Assembly: GCA_013695405.1 (NCBI GenBank) | Contig: JACDAO010000827.1 | Coordinates: forward strand, 1 to 10,805 | Direction of reading: 5' to 3' | Source of the DNA: Acidobacteriota bacterium | Lineage (GTDB): Bacteria > Acidobacteriota > Vicinamibacteria > Vicinamibacterales > Vicinamibacteraceae | Length of the DNA stretch: 10,805 bases | In this document: in pieces, positions 1 through 6,563 of the stretch | How positions within the stretch are numbered: the first letter of the stretch is position 1 | How the letters are laid out: each line of letters opens with the position of its first letter | Made by a program: the position numbers and the translations under genes | Notes under the pieces: generated by a model | The model's input: the letters and a program-made list of their open reading frames with translations, nothing else | What the model was told of the DNA's origin: nothing | The model's database searches: none

Positions 1-1077
1 GGTCTCGGTGGTGCGTGGCCAGGAGTAGTGGGCGGCGCGCACCAGCCCGCGCTCCCGCAGTTGCTCGCGCAGCGTCGTGTCGAGCAGTGCCCGCCGCAAG
101 CCGTGGGCGATCGCGGTCGGCTCGCGCGGGTCGACCAGGATCGCGGCATCGCCCATCACTTCGGGCAGTGACGAGACGTTCGAGGTCACCACCGGCGTGC
201 CGCTGGCCATCGCCTCGAGCGGCGGCAGGCCAAAGCCTTCGTACAGCGACGGGAAGGCGAACACGGTGGCCAGCCGGTACAACGCCGCAAGCGTGTGGTC
301 GTCGACGAAGCCGAGGAAGCGCACATGCTTGTGCAGCTTGCCGCGGCGCACGGCGCGGCGCAAGGTCGGGTATTTGCTGATCTCGTCGCCGATGATCAGC
401 AGCTTGGTGTTCGCGAGCGGTCCGGTCCGGACCAGCGCGAACGCCTCGATCAGCCGCTCCACGTTCTTGTGCGGTTTGATGTTGCCGACGTACAGCACGA
501 AGGGATCGTGCAGCTGGAACCGCTCCTGGGTGCGCGCGATGTCCTCGGGCGCGGCCAGCTGGTGGAACTGCTCGTCGATGGCGTTGTACGCCACCGTGAT
601 CTTGTCCGGCGGGATCCGGTAGAAGCGCAGGATGTCGCGCTTGGAGGCCTCTGACACGGTCAGCACGTGCGACGACCGGTGCGTCGCGATCCACATGAAC
701 GTCCGCGCGTAGCCGTACGCCAGCCGGCTCGGCAGGTACTGCGGAAACATCAGGTGGATGCAGTCGTGAATGGTCACCACGGCCGGGCAGGTGACCAGCG
801 GCGGCAGGACGTAGTGCGGCGCATGGAAGACGTCGGCGCGCTCGCGCCGGACGATGCTCGGGATGCTGAACTGCTCGCGCAGCGAGTAGTTGCCGGCCAG
901 GCTGATCACGCCGCGCACGTTCGGGCCGAGCGTGCGGGTGAAGTCGAGGTCCTCGGGCCGACAGATCAGGACGTACTCGCCGGCCGTGTCGAGCCGGGCC
1001 AGCTGGGTGACGATGTTCCGGACGTACGTACCAATGCCGTAGTCATGCAGCTTCCGGATGTCGATGGCCACCCGCAT
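1..1077 (-). CDS. GT4-like glycosyltransferase, 3' end cut by the window
   Basis: Retaining GT-B glycosyltransferase (group 1/GT4 type) expected to transfer a sugar from a nucleotide donor to a growing glycan at the cytoplasmic face of the inner membrane. The 359 visible residues begin MRVAIDIRKL, with the glycine-rich acceptor-side loop DYGIGTY at 12-18. An HDCIHLMFP segment lies at 104-112. The C-terminal donor domain starts near 194 (VLYVGNIKPHKN, 195-205). The EX7E motif is E280-GFGLPPL-E288, followed by a typical SLPEVMGDAAILVDP stretch at 303-317. Relatives usually run about 370-390 residues, so little is missing. I chose ATG at 1077 because the family N-terminus starts there; in-frame GTGs at 1095 and 1101 would add up to eight residues. 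No clear Shine-Dalgarno is visible. It is the last visible gene of the minus-strand operon, 29 bp after the GT2 gene. Sugar specificity cannot be read from the sequence. Confidence 0.93.
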   Translation of the reverse strand, partial: MRVAIDIRKLHDYGIGTYVRNIVTQLARLDTAGEYVLICRPEDLDFTRTLGPNVRGVISLAGNYSLREQFSIPSIVRRERADVFHAPHYVLPPLVTCPAVVTIHDCIHLMFPQYLPSRLAYGYARTFMWIATHRSSHVLTVSEASKRDILRFYRIPPDKITVAYNAIDEQFHQLAAPEDIARTQERFQLHDPFVLYVGNIKPHKNVERLIEAFALVRTGPLANTKLLIIGDEISKYPTLRRAVRRGKLHKHVRFLGFVDDHTLAALYRLATVFAFPSLYEGFGLPPLEAMASGTPVVTSNVSSLPEVMGDAAILVDPREPTAIAHGLRRALLDTTLREQLRERGLVRAAHYSWPRTTET

Positions 1078-1106
1078 CGGGCCGGAGCATAACACTGCCA
1101 CCGCGG

Positions 1107-1934
1107 CTAGCCCCGGCCGGGATGCTGGCCCCTGGCGCGGAGGTAGCGCGCGAGCCATCGGGCCCAGCGCGGATGGTGCTTGCGATAGAAAGCGAGCTGG
1201 CTCTCCCGGTAGCGGCGCGACGTCGCGATCGGCGCCGTCGCGCGCGAGCGACCGCGCAGGTGCGTGACGACCGCGTCCGGCACGAACAGCACGCGGTGGC
1301 CGGCGGCCCGCAGCGCGGCGCAGAAGTCGACGTCCTCGCAGTACATGAAGTACCGCTCGTCGAGCAGGCCGACCTGCTCGGCCGCGGCCCGTCGCACCAG
1401 CAGGCACGCACCGCTGACCCAGTCGACCTCCTGCGCTCGCTGCAGCCGCGCCCGCATGCCGCGTTGCAACGGGATCGGCGCATGAGCCAGCAGGCCGGCG
1501 CGGACCCGTTGCCGCAGTTCGCCGAACGGCGAGATCATCGGCCCGAACGACAGTTCCTGTCGCCCGTCACCACCGAGCAGTCGTGGCCCCGCCGCGGCGG
1601 CACGCGGGCTGGACTCGAGGGCGCGACAGAGGCGCTCGATCTGTCCGGCGCCGATCAACGTGTCGCTGTTGAGCAGCAGGATCAGCACACCGTCGCTGCC
1701 ACGAATGCCGACGTTGTTGGCGGCGGCGAACCCGCGATTGGCGGTCAGCCGGTGCAGCGACAGCGCCGGCCAGTGGGCGGTAATCGCCTCGGGTGTCCCG
1801 TCGGTCGATGCGTTGTCGACGACTACCACCGTCCATGGCCGGTCGGGCGGCGCCGCGTGCACCGACGCCAGGCACGCGATCACGTCGTCACGCGCGTTGA
1901 AAGTGACCACGACGATGGTCAGCGTGGCGCTCAT
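1107..1934 (-). CDS. GT2 family glycosyltransferase (rhamnosyltransferase-like, WbbL type)
   Basis: A 275-residue GT-A fold, GT2-type transferase. Motifs in order are the start strand TIVVVTFNA (6-14), nucleotide-binding VVVDNASTDGT (37-47), NRGFAAANN (66-74) and the metal-binding DXD-type NSDT with D91. Then come the acceptor-region DWVSGACLLVRR (171-182) and LDERYFMYCEDVDFC (191-205), whose acidic ED-D group includes the probable base. This pattern is typical of the WbbL/RfbN-like branch, many members of which are dTDP-rhamnosyl transferases; rhamnose is an inference only. No membrane segment is evident and the C-terminus is Arg-rich, which may favour membrane association. The ATG at 1934-1932 overlaps the upstream TGA (ATGA), indicating translational coupling, and no separate ribosome binding site is needed or seen. 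A 14-bp palindrome lies 8 bases upstream of the start. Confidence 0.93.
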   Translation of the reverse strand: MSATLTIVVVTFNARDDVIACLASVHAAPPDRPWTVVVVDNASTDGTPEAITAHWPALSLHRLTANRGFAAANNVGIRGSDGVLILLLNSDTLIGAGQIERLCRALESSPRAAAAGPRLLGGDGRQELSFGPMISPFGELRQRVRAGLLAHAPIPLQRGMRARLQRAQEVDWVSGACLLVRRAAAEQVGLLDERYFMYCEDVDFCAALRAAGHRVLFVPDAVVTHLRGRSRATAPIATSRRYRESQLAFYRKHHPRWARWLARYLRARGQHPGRG

Positions 1935-3052
1935 TGGACGCCATGCCGCGCGGCATTGACCAGCGCGTCCCAGGTCAGGCGCGCGGCATCGTCCCACCGG
2001 TAGCGCGCCACCGCGGCGTCGCCAGCGGCAATCTGTGCCGCGCGGATCTCGGGCTCGGTGACCAGGCGGAGCAGGCTCGCCGCCACCGCCTCCGGTTGCC
2101 CGGCCGGCACGTACTGCGCACCGGCGCCGTACACCTCGCGCGCCACCGCGGTGTCGAGGACCACGGTGGGCAGGCCCTGCTGCATCGCCTCGAGAGGCGT
2201 CAACCCGAAGCCCTCGTAGGCCGACAGAAATGCAAACACGCCGGCCGAGGCATAGGCCGCGTGCAGGTCCTCGTCGGTGACGTAGTCGCGCAGCCGCACC
2301 GCATCGCCAATCCCGAGGTCGGCAGCGAGCGCGCAGAGATCCTGACGCGGGAAGGTGCGGTTGTCGCCGATCACCTCGAGCCGCAGATCGGGTACGGCGC
2401 GGCGGGCCAGCGCGACACCTTCGAACAGCAGCGGCAGGTGCCGGCGTTCGAAGATCGAGCCGACGAACAACACCACCGGCGGCGGCGGTGTGGCAGATCG
2501 CGCCGCCAGCACCGTGTCCAGGTAGTCGACGGCCAGCGGAATGACGCGCAGCTTCGACGCGGCGGTGCCCAGGTGCGTCTGGATTTCGGCGGCCGAGAAC
2601 CGGGTCAAGGTCAGCACTGTGTGGGCCTTGCGGGCTGACCAGCGGGCCAGCACGCGCATCCGCCAGCCGAGGCGTGAGGGGAACCACTCGGGATGCGCGG
2701 CGAACGACACGTCGTGCATCGCCAGCACGATCGGCACGCGGACACGCAGCGGCGTGGTGTAGGCGGGGCTGAACAGGGCCTGCACGTCGGCCGCCTGGAC
2801 CGCACGCGCCAGTTCGCGCTGTTCCCAGGTGGTGCCGCCGCGTCCGGCGACGTGCCGCCACGCCAGGGTCGCTCCCGGTCCGCGGCGTTCCGGAACACGC
2901 TGCGGCGCAGTCGGGTCGGCGGTGATCAGCACCAGGTGCGCGCCGCCAGCTTCGGGCATCAATTGCCAGCGTGCCAGCAGTTCGCGAAGGTAGCGACCGG
3001 TGCCCGTCGGACGGCCGCTCAACTCGCGTGCGTCGACGGCGATGCGGATCAC
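1931..3052 (-). CDS. GT4-like glycosyltransferase
   Basis: A 373-residue GT-B glycosyltransferase of group 1/GT4 type. The N-terminus IRIAVDARELSGRPTGTGRY (2-21) carries the glycine-rich loop found in its neighbours. The HDVSFAAHPEWFP segment is at 113-125. The donor domain opens with VVLFVGSIFERRHLP (193-207), and the EX7E motif is E280-GFGLTPL-E288. The usual basic R/K-K-N donor-phosphate motif reads RRH here (203-205), a variant I associate with a sub-branch of the family. I chose GTG at 3052-3050 because it gives a 4-bp GTGA overlap with the preceding stop, has AGGGA about 8 bases upstream and starts the protein at the family N-terminus. The frame stays open far upstream, but that stretch is a shadow of the preceding gene. 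It is likely co-translated with both neighbours. Donor and acceptor are unknown. Confidence 0.92.
   Translation of the reverse strand: MIRIAVDARELSGRPTGTGRYLRELLARWQLMPEAGGAHLVLITADPTAPQRVPERRGPGATLAWRHVAGRGGTTWEQRELARAVQAADVQALFSPAYTTPLRVRVPIVLAMHDVSFAAHPEWFPSRLGWRMRVLARWSARKAHTVLTLTRFSAAEIQTHLGTAASKLRVIPLAVDYLDTVLAARSATPPPPVVLFVGSIFERRHLPLLFEGVALARRAVPDLRLEVIGDNRTFPRQDLCALAADLGIGDAVRLRDYVTDEDLHAAYASAGVFAFLSAYEGFGLTPLEAMQQGLPTVVLDTAVAREVYGAGAQYVPAGQPEAVAASLLRLVTEPEIRAAQIAAGDAAVARYRWDDAARLTWDALVNAARHGVQ
1943..1956 (-). repeat. 14-bp perfect palindrome before the GT2 start
   Basis: ATGCCGCGCGGCAT is self-complementary and sits 8 bases upstream of the GT2 start codon, within the last codons of the preceding glycosyltransferase gene. 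In RNA it could fold only with a tight loop. About one 14-bp palindrome is expected by chance in a window this size, so functional weight is low. Confidence 0.35.
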
Positions 3053-4152
3053 CGGGCCGATCCCTGGTCGCGCGCCGCAGTGCGGTAGGCGCGCCACAGC
3101 CGTTCGGCGGAGGCGGTCCAGGAGAACAGCCGCGACCGGGCGATTCCGGCGACGCGCATCGATTCCAGGCGCGAGGGGTCGGCGAGCAGCGAGGCCACCT
3201 CGTCGGCGAGCGTCTGCGGGTCGTCCGGGTCGACGTAGACCGCGGCCTCGCCACCGACCTCGGGCAGGGCGCCGCGCCGCGCCAGCACCACCGGCACCCC
3301 GGCGGCCATCGCCTCGACCGCCGGCAGGCCGAACCCTTCGTCGAAGGAGGGCATCACCAGCAGCCGCGCCGCGGCGTAGAAGCGCTGGCGGTCGGCGTGA
3401 TCGAGATAGCCGACGTGCTGCACCACGCCTGCCAGCGGCGGCTGCAGTAGACGGGCGAGCAGGGCATCGGCCGACGTGGGCGCGCCACCGGCCAGGAGCA
3501 GCGGCACTCGCAGGCCGCCGGTCAGCAGTCGCTCCCACGCGTCGAGCAGGCCGGCAATGTTCTTGCGCGGCTCCAACGTGCCGACGCAGATCACCGGCCC
3601 GGCGGCCGGGACGGCGCGTCTCGCCGTCCAGTCTGGTGCGCCGTTGGGACAGATCACGACGCGCTCGGGGTCGACGTCCATCCGCTGGACCACCTGCGCA
3701 CCGACCGTGTTCGACACGGTGACCACCAGATCGGCCCGCTGCGCGTGCCGGATCGCCAGCGACGCATAATCGCGGCGAACCTCGGCGGCGGTGGCCTCGG
3801 GGTGATCGAGGAAGAACAGGTCGTGCACCGTCACGACCCTCGTCGCACGGCGTGACGGGATCAGCATTGGCGTAGGGGAGTGGACCACGTCGGCCCGGCC
3901 GGCCAGCCACTCGATCGGCGGCGCCCCGAGCCGGTGCCACGCGAAGTTGAGCAGCCGCACCGGCACCCCGGCGTCGCGCGCCTCGATTCCGGCGCCGGGA
4001 CTGGTCAACCGATCCTTCCAACTGCTCGAGAACACGGCGACGTGATCGCCAGGCGCGGCGGTCGCGGCGAGGGCCAGCGCGGTCTGATGGACGTACTCGC
4101 CCACGCCGGTCCTGGCCCGCAGCGCGGGCCGATAGTCGAGCAACGCCTGCAC
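3049..4152 (-). CDS. GT4-like glycosyltransferase, first gene of the minus-strand operon
   Basis: A 367-residue GT-B glycosyltransferase of group 1/GT4 type. It opens QALLDYRPALRARTGVGEYV (2-21), again with the T/S-G-x-G-x-Y loop. HDLFFLDHPEA is at 110-120. The donor domain begins ICVGTLEPRKN (188-198) with basic R196-K197, and the EX7E motif is E272-GFGLPAV-E280 followed by LPEVGGEAAVYVDP (296-309). The start is GTG at 4152-4150. An in-frame TAG lies only three codons upstream (4161-4159), so no earlier start is possible, and the next methionine would remove conserved sequence. A weak AGG lies 5 bases upstream. The next gene overlaps its stop by 4 bp. It is divergent from ugd, 81 bp away, so the two blocks may be regulated together. 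The similar N-termini of this gene and the other two GT4-like genes suggest they are old paralogues; this is inferred by eye. Confidence 0.92.
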   Translation of the reverse strand: MQALLDYRPALRARTGVGEYVHQTALALAATAAPGDHVAVFSSSWKDRLTSPGAGIEARDAGVPVRLLNFAWHRLGAPPIEWLAGRADVVHSPTPMLIPSRRATRVVTVHDLFFLDHPEATAAEVRRDYASLAIRHAQRADLVVTVSNTVGAQVVQRMDVDPERVVICPNGAPDWTARRAVPAAGPVICVGTLEPRKNIAGLLDAWERLLTGGLRVPLLLAGGAPTSADALLARLLQPPLAGVVQHVGYLDHADRQRFYAAARLLVMPSFDEGFGLPAVEAMAAGVPVVLARRGALPEVGGEAAVYVDPDDPQTLADEVASLLADPSRLESMRVAGIARSRLFSWTASAERLWRAYRTAARDQGSAR

Positions 4153-4194
4153 GGGTACCTATGCTAGCGTAAGGTGTTCGGCCCGCCGGGTGGG

Positions 4195-4215
4195 AGGCAC
4201 CAGGGGATGGTGCCT
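4195..4215 (+). repeat. perfect 8-bp inverted repeat in the ugd leader
   Basis: AGGCACCA (4195-4202) and TGGTGCCT (4208-4215) are exact reverse complements separated by a GGGGA loop. In the plus-strand RNA this could form a stable hairpin ending 5 bases before the ugd Shine-Dalgarno. As DNA it could be a regulator's operator between the divergent operons. No U-tract follows, so it is not an intrinsic terminator. The repeat is directly seen; its function is inferred. Confidence 0.5.
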
Positions 4216-4230
4216 GCGATGGAGGAGTGA
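4207..4230 (+). other. possible seven-codon leader ORF ahead of ugd
   Basis: ATG at 4207 opens a frame encoding MVPAMEE with TGA at 4228-4230, three bases before the ugd GTG. GGGAGG at 4192-4197 lies 9 bases upstream, a good Shine-Dalgarno distance. Translation would end on top of the ugd ribosome binding site and would melt the 4195-4215 hairpin, so it could couple or gate ugd translation. Such a short ORF can easily arise by chance and there is no comparative support. Confidence 0.2.
4221..4226 (+). promoter_or_regulatory. ribosome binding site of ugd
   Basis: GGAGGA is a near-perfect Shine-Dalgarno with 7 bases to the GTG at 4234. It decides in favour of the GTG start, since no in-frame ATG precedes the conserved Rossmann strand. 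Confidence 0.8.
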
Positions 4231-4233
4231 CGC

Positions 4234-5529
4234 GTGAAGATTGCTGTGGTCGGCACAGGCTACGTCGGCCTGGTGGTGGGCGCGTGTTTCGCGGAGAACG
4301 GCAACGACGTCATCTGTGTGGACACGGACGCGGCCAAGGTCCGGGCCCTGACCCGCGGGCGCATCCCGATCTACGAACCAGGACTCGAAGAGGTGGTCAA
4401 GCGCAACACCGCCGAGAAGCGCCTGAGTTTCACCACCGTGCTGGCCAACGCGGTCACCGCCTCCGACATCATCTTCATCGCCGTCGGTACCCCTGAAGCC
4501 GAAGACGGCTCGGCCGACCTGCAGCACGTGCTCGGCGTGGCCCGCGACATCGCGCGCGCGATGAACGGCTACAAGGTCATCGTCGACAAGAGCACCGTGC
4601 CGGTGGGGACCTCCGAGAAGGTGCGCGAGGTGATGCGCGGCGAAACCAGCCACCCGTTCAGCGTCGTCAGCACCCCCGAGTTCCTCAAGCAGGGCGCCGC
4701 CGTGGACGACTTCCTCAAGCCGGATCGCGTGGTCATCGGCGCCGACGACGAGCGTGGCGCGCAGATGATGACCGAGCTGTACGCGCCGTTCACCCGGACG
4801 GGCGCGCCAATCATGGTGATGGACTGCGCCAGCGCCGAGCTGTGCAAGTACGCCGCGAACGCGATGCTGGCCACCCGCATCTCGTTCATGAACGAGGTCG
4901 CCAAGGTCTGCGAGCTGTATGGCGCCAATGTCGACCAGGTGCGTCGCGCGGTCGCCTCCGACAGCCGGATCGGCTCGTCGTTCCTGTTTCCGGGGGTCGG
5001 GTACGGCGGCAGCTGTTTTCCGAAGGACGTCAAGGCGATCCTGAGGTTCTCGCAAGACAAGGACTACGAGTTCAAGATCCTCAAGGCGGTCGAGGACGTC
5101 AACGCCGAGCAGAAGAAGAAGCTGCTCGAGATGATGCGCACACAGCTCGGCTCGCTCGACGGCAAGACCATCGGCGTCTGGGGCCTGGCCTTCAAGCCGC
5201 GCACCGACGACATGCGCGAGGCGCCGGCGATTACGATCATCGAGGGGTTGCTCGCGGCCGGGGCGACCGTGCGGGCCTACGACCCGGAGGCCCGTGACAC
5301 CGCCGAGCGGCTGTTCGGCGACCGGATCATCTACTGTGCCAATGCCTACGAGGCCCTGACGGGAGTTGATGCGCTGGCGCTGGTGACCGAGTGGAACGAG
5401 TTCCGCGAGCCCGACTTCACCCGGATGAAAACGCTGATGGCGGCGCCGGTGATCTTCGACGGGCGCAACATCTACAAGCCCGAGGCGATCCGCGCGCAAG
5501 GTTTTGCTTACCATTCAATCGGACGCTGA
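4234..5529 (+). CDS. ugd: UDP-glucose 6-dehydrogenase
   Basis: Cytoplasmic NAD-dependent enzyme that oxidises UDP-glucose in two steps to UDP-glucuronate, a precursor for acidic polysaccharides, pentoses and galacturonate. The 431 residues match the usual length of about 430-440. The protein begins KIAVVGTGYVGLV with the Rossmann G7-x-G9-x-x-G12. STPEFL (146-151) is the substrate loop that contributes a catalytic Glu. K205 lies in the LCKYAANAMLA helix. The essential nucleophile C261 sits in GYGGSCFPKD. The C-terminal UDP-binding domain includes GLAFKPRTDDMREAP with K321 and R323. All expected catalytic residues are present, so it should be active. The GTG start is supported by a strong ribosome binding site. 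It is first in the plus-strand block, followed after 1 bp by galE, and divergent from four glycosyltransferase genes that could use its product. GDP-mannose dehydrogenase is a related alternative, but the motifs favour UDP-glucose. Confidence 0.96.
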   Translation: MKIAVVGTGYVGLVVGACFAENGNDVICVDTDAAKVRALTRGRIPIYEPGLEEVVKRNTAEKRLSFTTVLANAVTASDIIFIAVGTPEAEDGSADLQHVLGVARDIARAMNGYKVIVDKSTVPVGTSEKVREVMRGETSHPFSVVSTPEFLKQGAAVDDFLKPDRVVIGADDERGAQMMTELYAPFTRTGAPIMVMDCASAELCKYAANAMLATRISFMNEVAKVCELYGANVDQVRRAVASDSRIGSSFLFPGVGYGGSCFPKDVKAILRFSQDKDYEFKILKAVEDVNAEQKKKLLEMMRTQLGSLDGKTIGVWGLAFKPRTDDMREAPAITIIEGLLAAGATVRAYDPEARDTAERLFGDRIIYCANAYEALTGVDALALVTEWNEFREPDFTRMKTLMAAPVIFDGRNIYKPEAIRAQGFAYHSIGR

Positions 5530-5530
5530 G

Positions 5531-6544
5531 ATGCCCGCGGTTCTGGTTACCGGCGGAGCCGGCTACATCGGCAGTCACTCGGTCAAGGCGCTGCTCGGTG
5601 CCGGTCGCCGGGTGGTGATTCTGGACGACTTCTCGGCCGGGCATCGCGGCACGTGCGCGGCGCTGCAGTCGATCGCCTCGCCCGACCAGTTGACCGTCGT
5701 CGAGGCGTCGATTGGCGACACCGCGACGGTCGAGCGCGCCTGCCGCGAGCACGGGGTCGAGGCGGTGATGCACTTTGCTGCCTGGCTGTCGGTCGGCGAC
5801 TCGGTCACCGATCCCGCGGGCTACTACCGCAACAACGTGACCGGCTCGATCGGCCTGCTCGATGGCATCAGCCGGGCCGGCGTGACCCGGCTGATCTTCT
5901 CGTCGACTTGCGCGACCTACGGCGAGCCGCAGCGGGTGCCGATCGACGAATCGCACCCCCAGCAGCCGATCAACGCCTACGGCGAAACCAAGCTGGCGGT
6001 GGAGCGGGCCCTGCCGCACTTCGAGCGGGCCTATGGCTTGACATCGGTGGCCCTGCGTTACTTCAACGCCGCCGGCGCCGACCCTGACGGGCTGCTCGGC
6101 GAGGACCACGCCCCCGAGATCCACATCATCCCGCGGGCCATCTTCGCGGCCCGGGGCGACGACGCGCTGCAGGTCTTCGGCGAGGACTACCCGACGCCCG
6201 ACGGCACCTGCCTGCGCGACTACATTCACGTGGCCGACCTGGCCGATGCGCACGTCCTGGCGCTGGCCTCGCTCGAGCGGGGTGGTCCCTCGGCACGCTT
6301 CAACGTCGGCACCGGCACGCCGCACTCGGTCAAGTCGGTGATCGAGGCGGTCGGCCGGGTGGCGGGCCGGCCGGTTCCGTACACCGTCGGACCCCGCCGG
6401 CAGGGCGATCCGAGCAGCCTGTATGCCGCCAACACCGCGATCCGCGAGGCCCTCGGCTGGCAGCCGCGGCATGCCGACCTCGACACCATCGTCGGCACCG
6501 CCTGGCGCTGGTTCGAGGCCCACCCGCAAGGTTACGGCGACTGA
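5531..6544 (+). CDS. galE: UDP-glucose 4-epimerase
   Basis: Extended short-chain dehydrogenase that interconverts UDP-glucose and UDP-galactose using tightly bound NAD; close relatives act on UDP-GlcNAc or UDP-glucuronate. The 337 residues fit the family (about 330-340). The NAD-binding TGGAGYIGS is at 7-15. VMHFAAWLSVGDSV follows in the 80s. The catalytic triad is T126 (in FSSTCATYG), Y150 and K154 (YGETK). ALRYFNAAGADPDG and LRDYIHVADLADAH are substrate-pocket and late-domain hallmarks, and the C-terminal part ends LGWQPRHADLDTIV. The SSTCATYG form is typical of the GalE branch rather than glucuronate epimerases, but substrate cannot be fixed by eye. I chose ATG at 5531 because it is one base after the ugd stop and places the protein at the family start; an in-frame ATG at 5504 would add nine atypical residues. 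No clear Shine-Dalgarno is seen, so translation probably depends on ugd. Confidence 0.95.
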   Translation: MPAVLVTGGAGYIGSHSVKALLGAGRRVVILDDFSAGHRGTCAALQSIASPDQLTVVEASIGDTATVERACREHGVEAVMHFAAWLSVGDSVTDPAGYYRNNVTGSIGLLDGISRAGVTRLIFSSTCATYGEPQRVPIDESHPQQPINAYGETKLAVERALPHFERAYGLTSVALRYFNAAGADPDGLLGEDHAPEIHIIPRAIFAARGDDALQVFGEDYPTPDGTCLRDYIHVADLADAHVLALASLERGGPSARFNVGTGTPHSVKSVIEAVGRVAGRPVPYTVGPRRQGDPSSLYAANTAIREALGWQPRHADLDTIVGTAWRWFEAHPQGYGD

Positions 6545-6563
6545 GGACCGATACTAGCGACGA

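Larger units (their letters stand above)
4153..4233. promoter_or_regulatory. divergent intergenic region, probable promoters for both operons
   Basis: This is the only divergent gap in the window and must supply upstream signals for the leftward glycosyltransferase operon and the rightward ugd block. The stretch at about 4154-4177 is noticeably less GC-rich than its surroundings. It contains TATGCT (4160-4165) as a possible plus-strand -10, and on the minus strand TAGCAT (4166-4161) or TACGCT (4171-4166). I see no convincing -35 box for either direction, so the exact promoters are uncertain. The right half holds an inverted repeat, a possible leader ORF and the ugd ribosome binding site. Confidence 0.45.

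Noticed and set aside
1122..2003. A 293-codon plus-strand frame opposite the GT2 gene
   Set aside because: It has shadow composition (Arg, Gln, Asp, Val rich) and lies antisense to a motif-complete GT2 enzyme.
1107..3254. Apparent 715-codon protein containing the GT2 domain at its C-terminus
   Set aside because: Only the last 275 codons look like protein; the rest is an Arg/Pro-rich shadow of the GT4-like gene in another frame.
1931..4021. Apparent fusion of two glycosyltransferases in one 696-codon minus-strand frame
   Set aside because: The upstream half is an out-of-frame reading of the first glycosyltransferase gene and is low complexity. The real second gene begins at the GTG at 3052 with a family N-terminus.
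4195..4215. Intrinsic terminator between the divergent operons
   Set aside because: No T-tract on either strand, and the position upstream of both operon starts makes termination unlikely; an operator or leader hairpin fits better.
4159..5514. A 451-codon open frame on the minus strand opposite ugd
   Set aside because: It has His/Val/Asp/Arg-rich shadow composition, no recognisable motif, and lies antisense to a gene with all catalytic residues intact. Long antisense frames are common in DNA this GC-rich.
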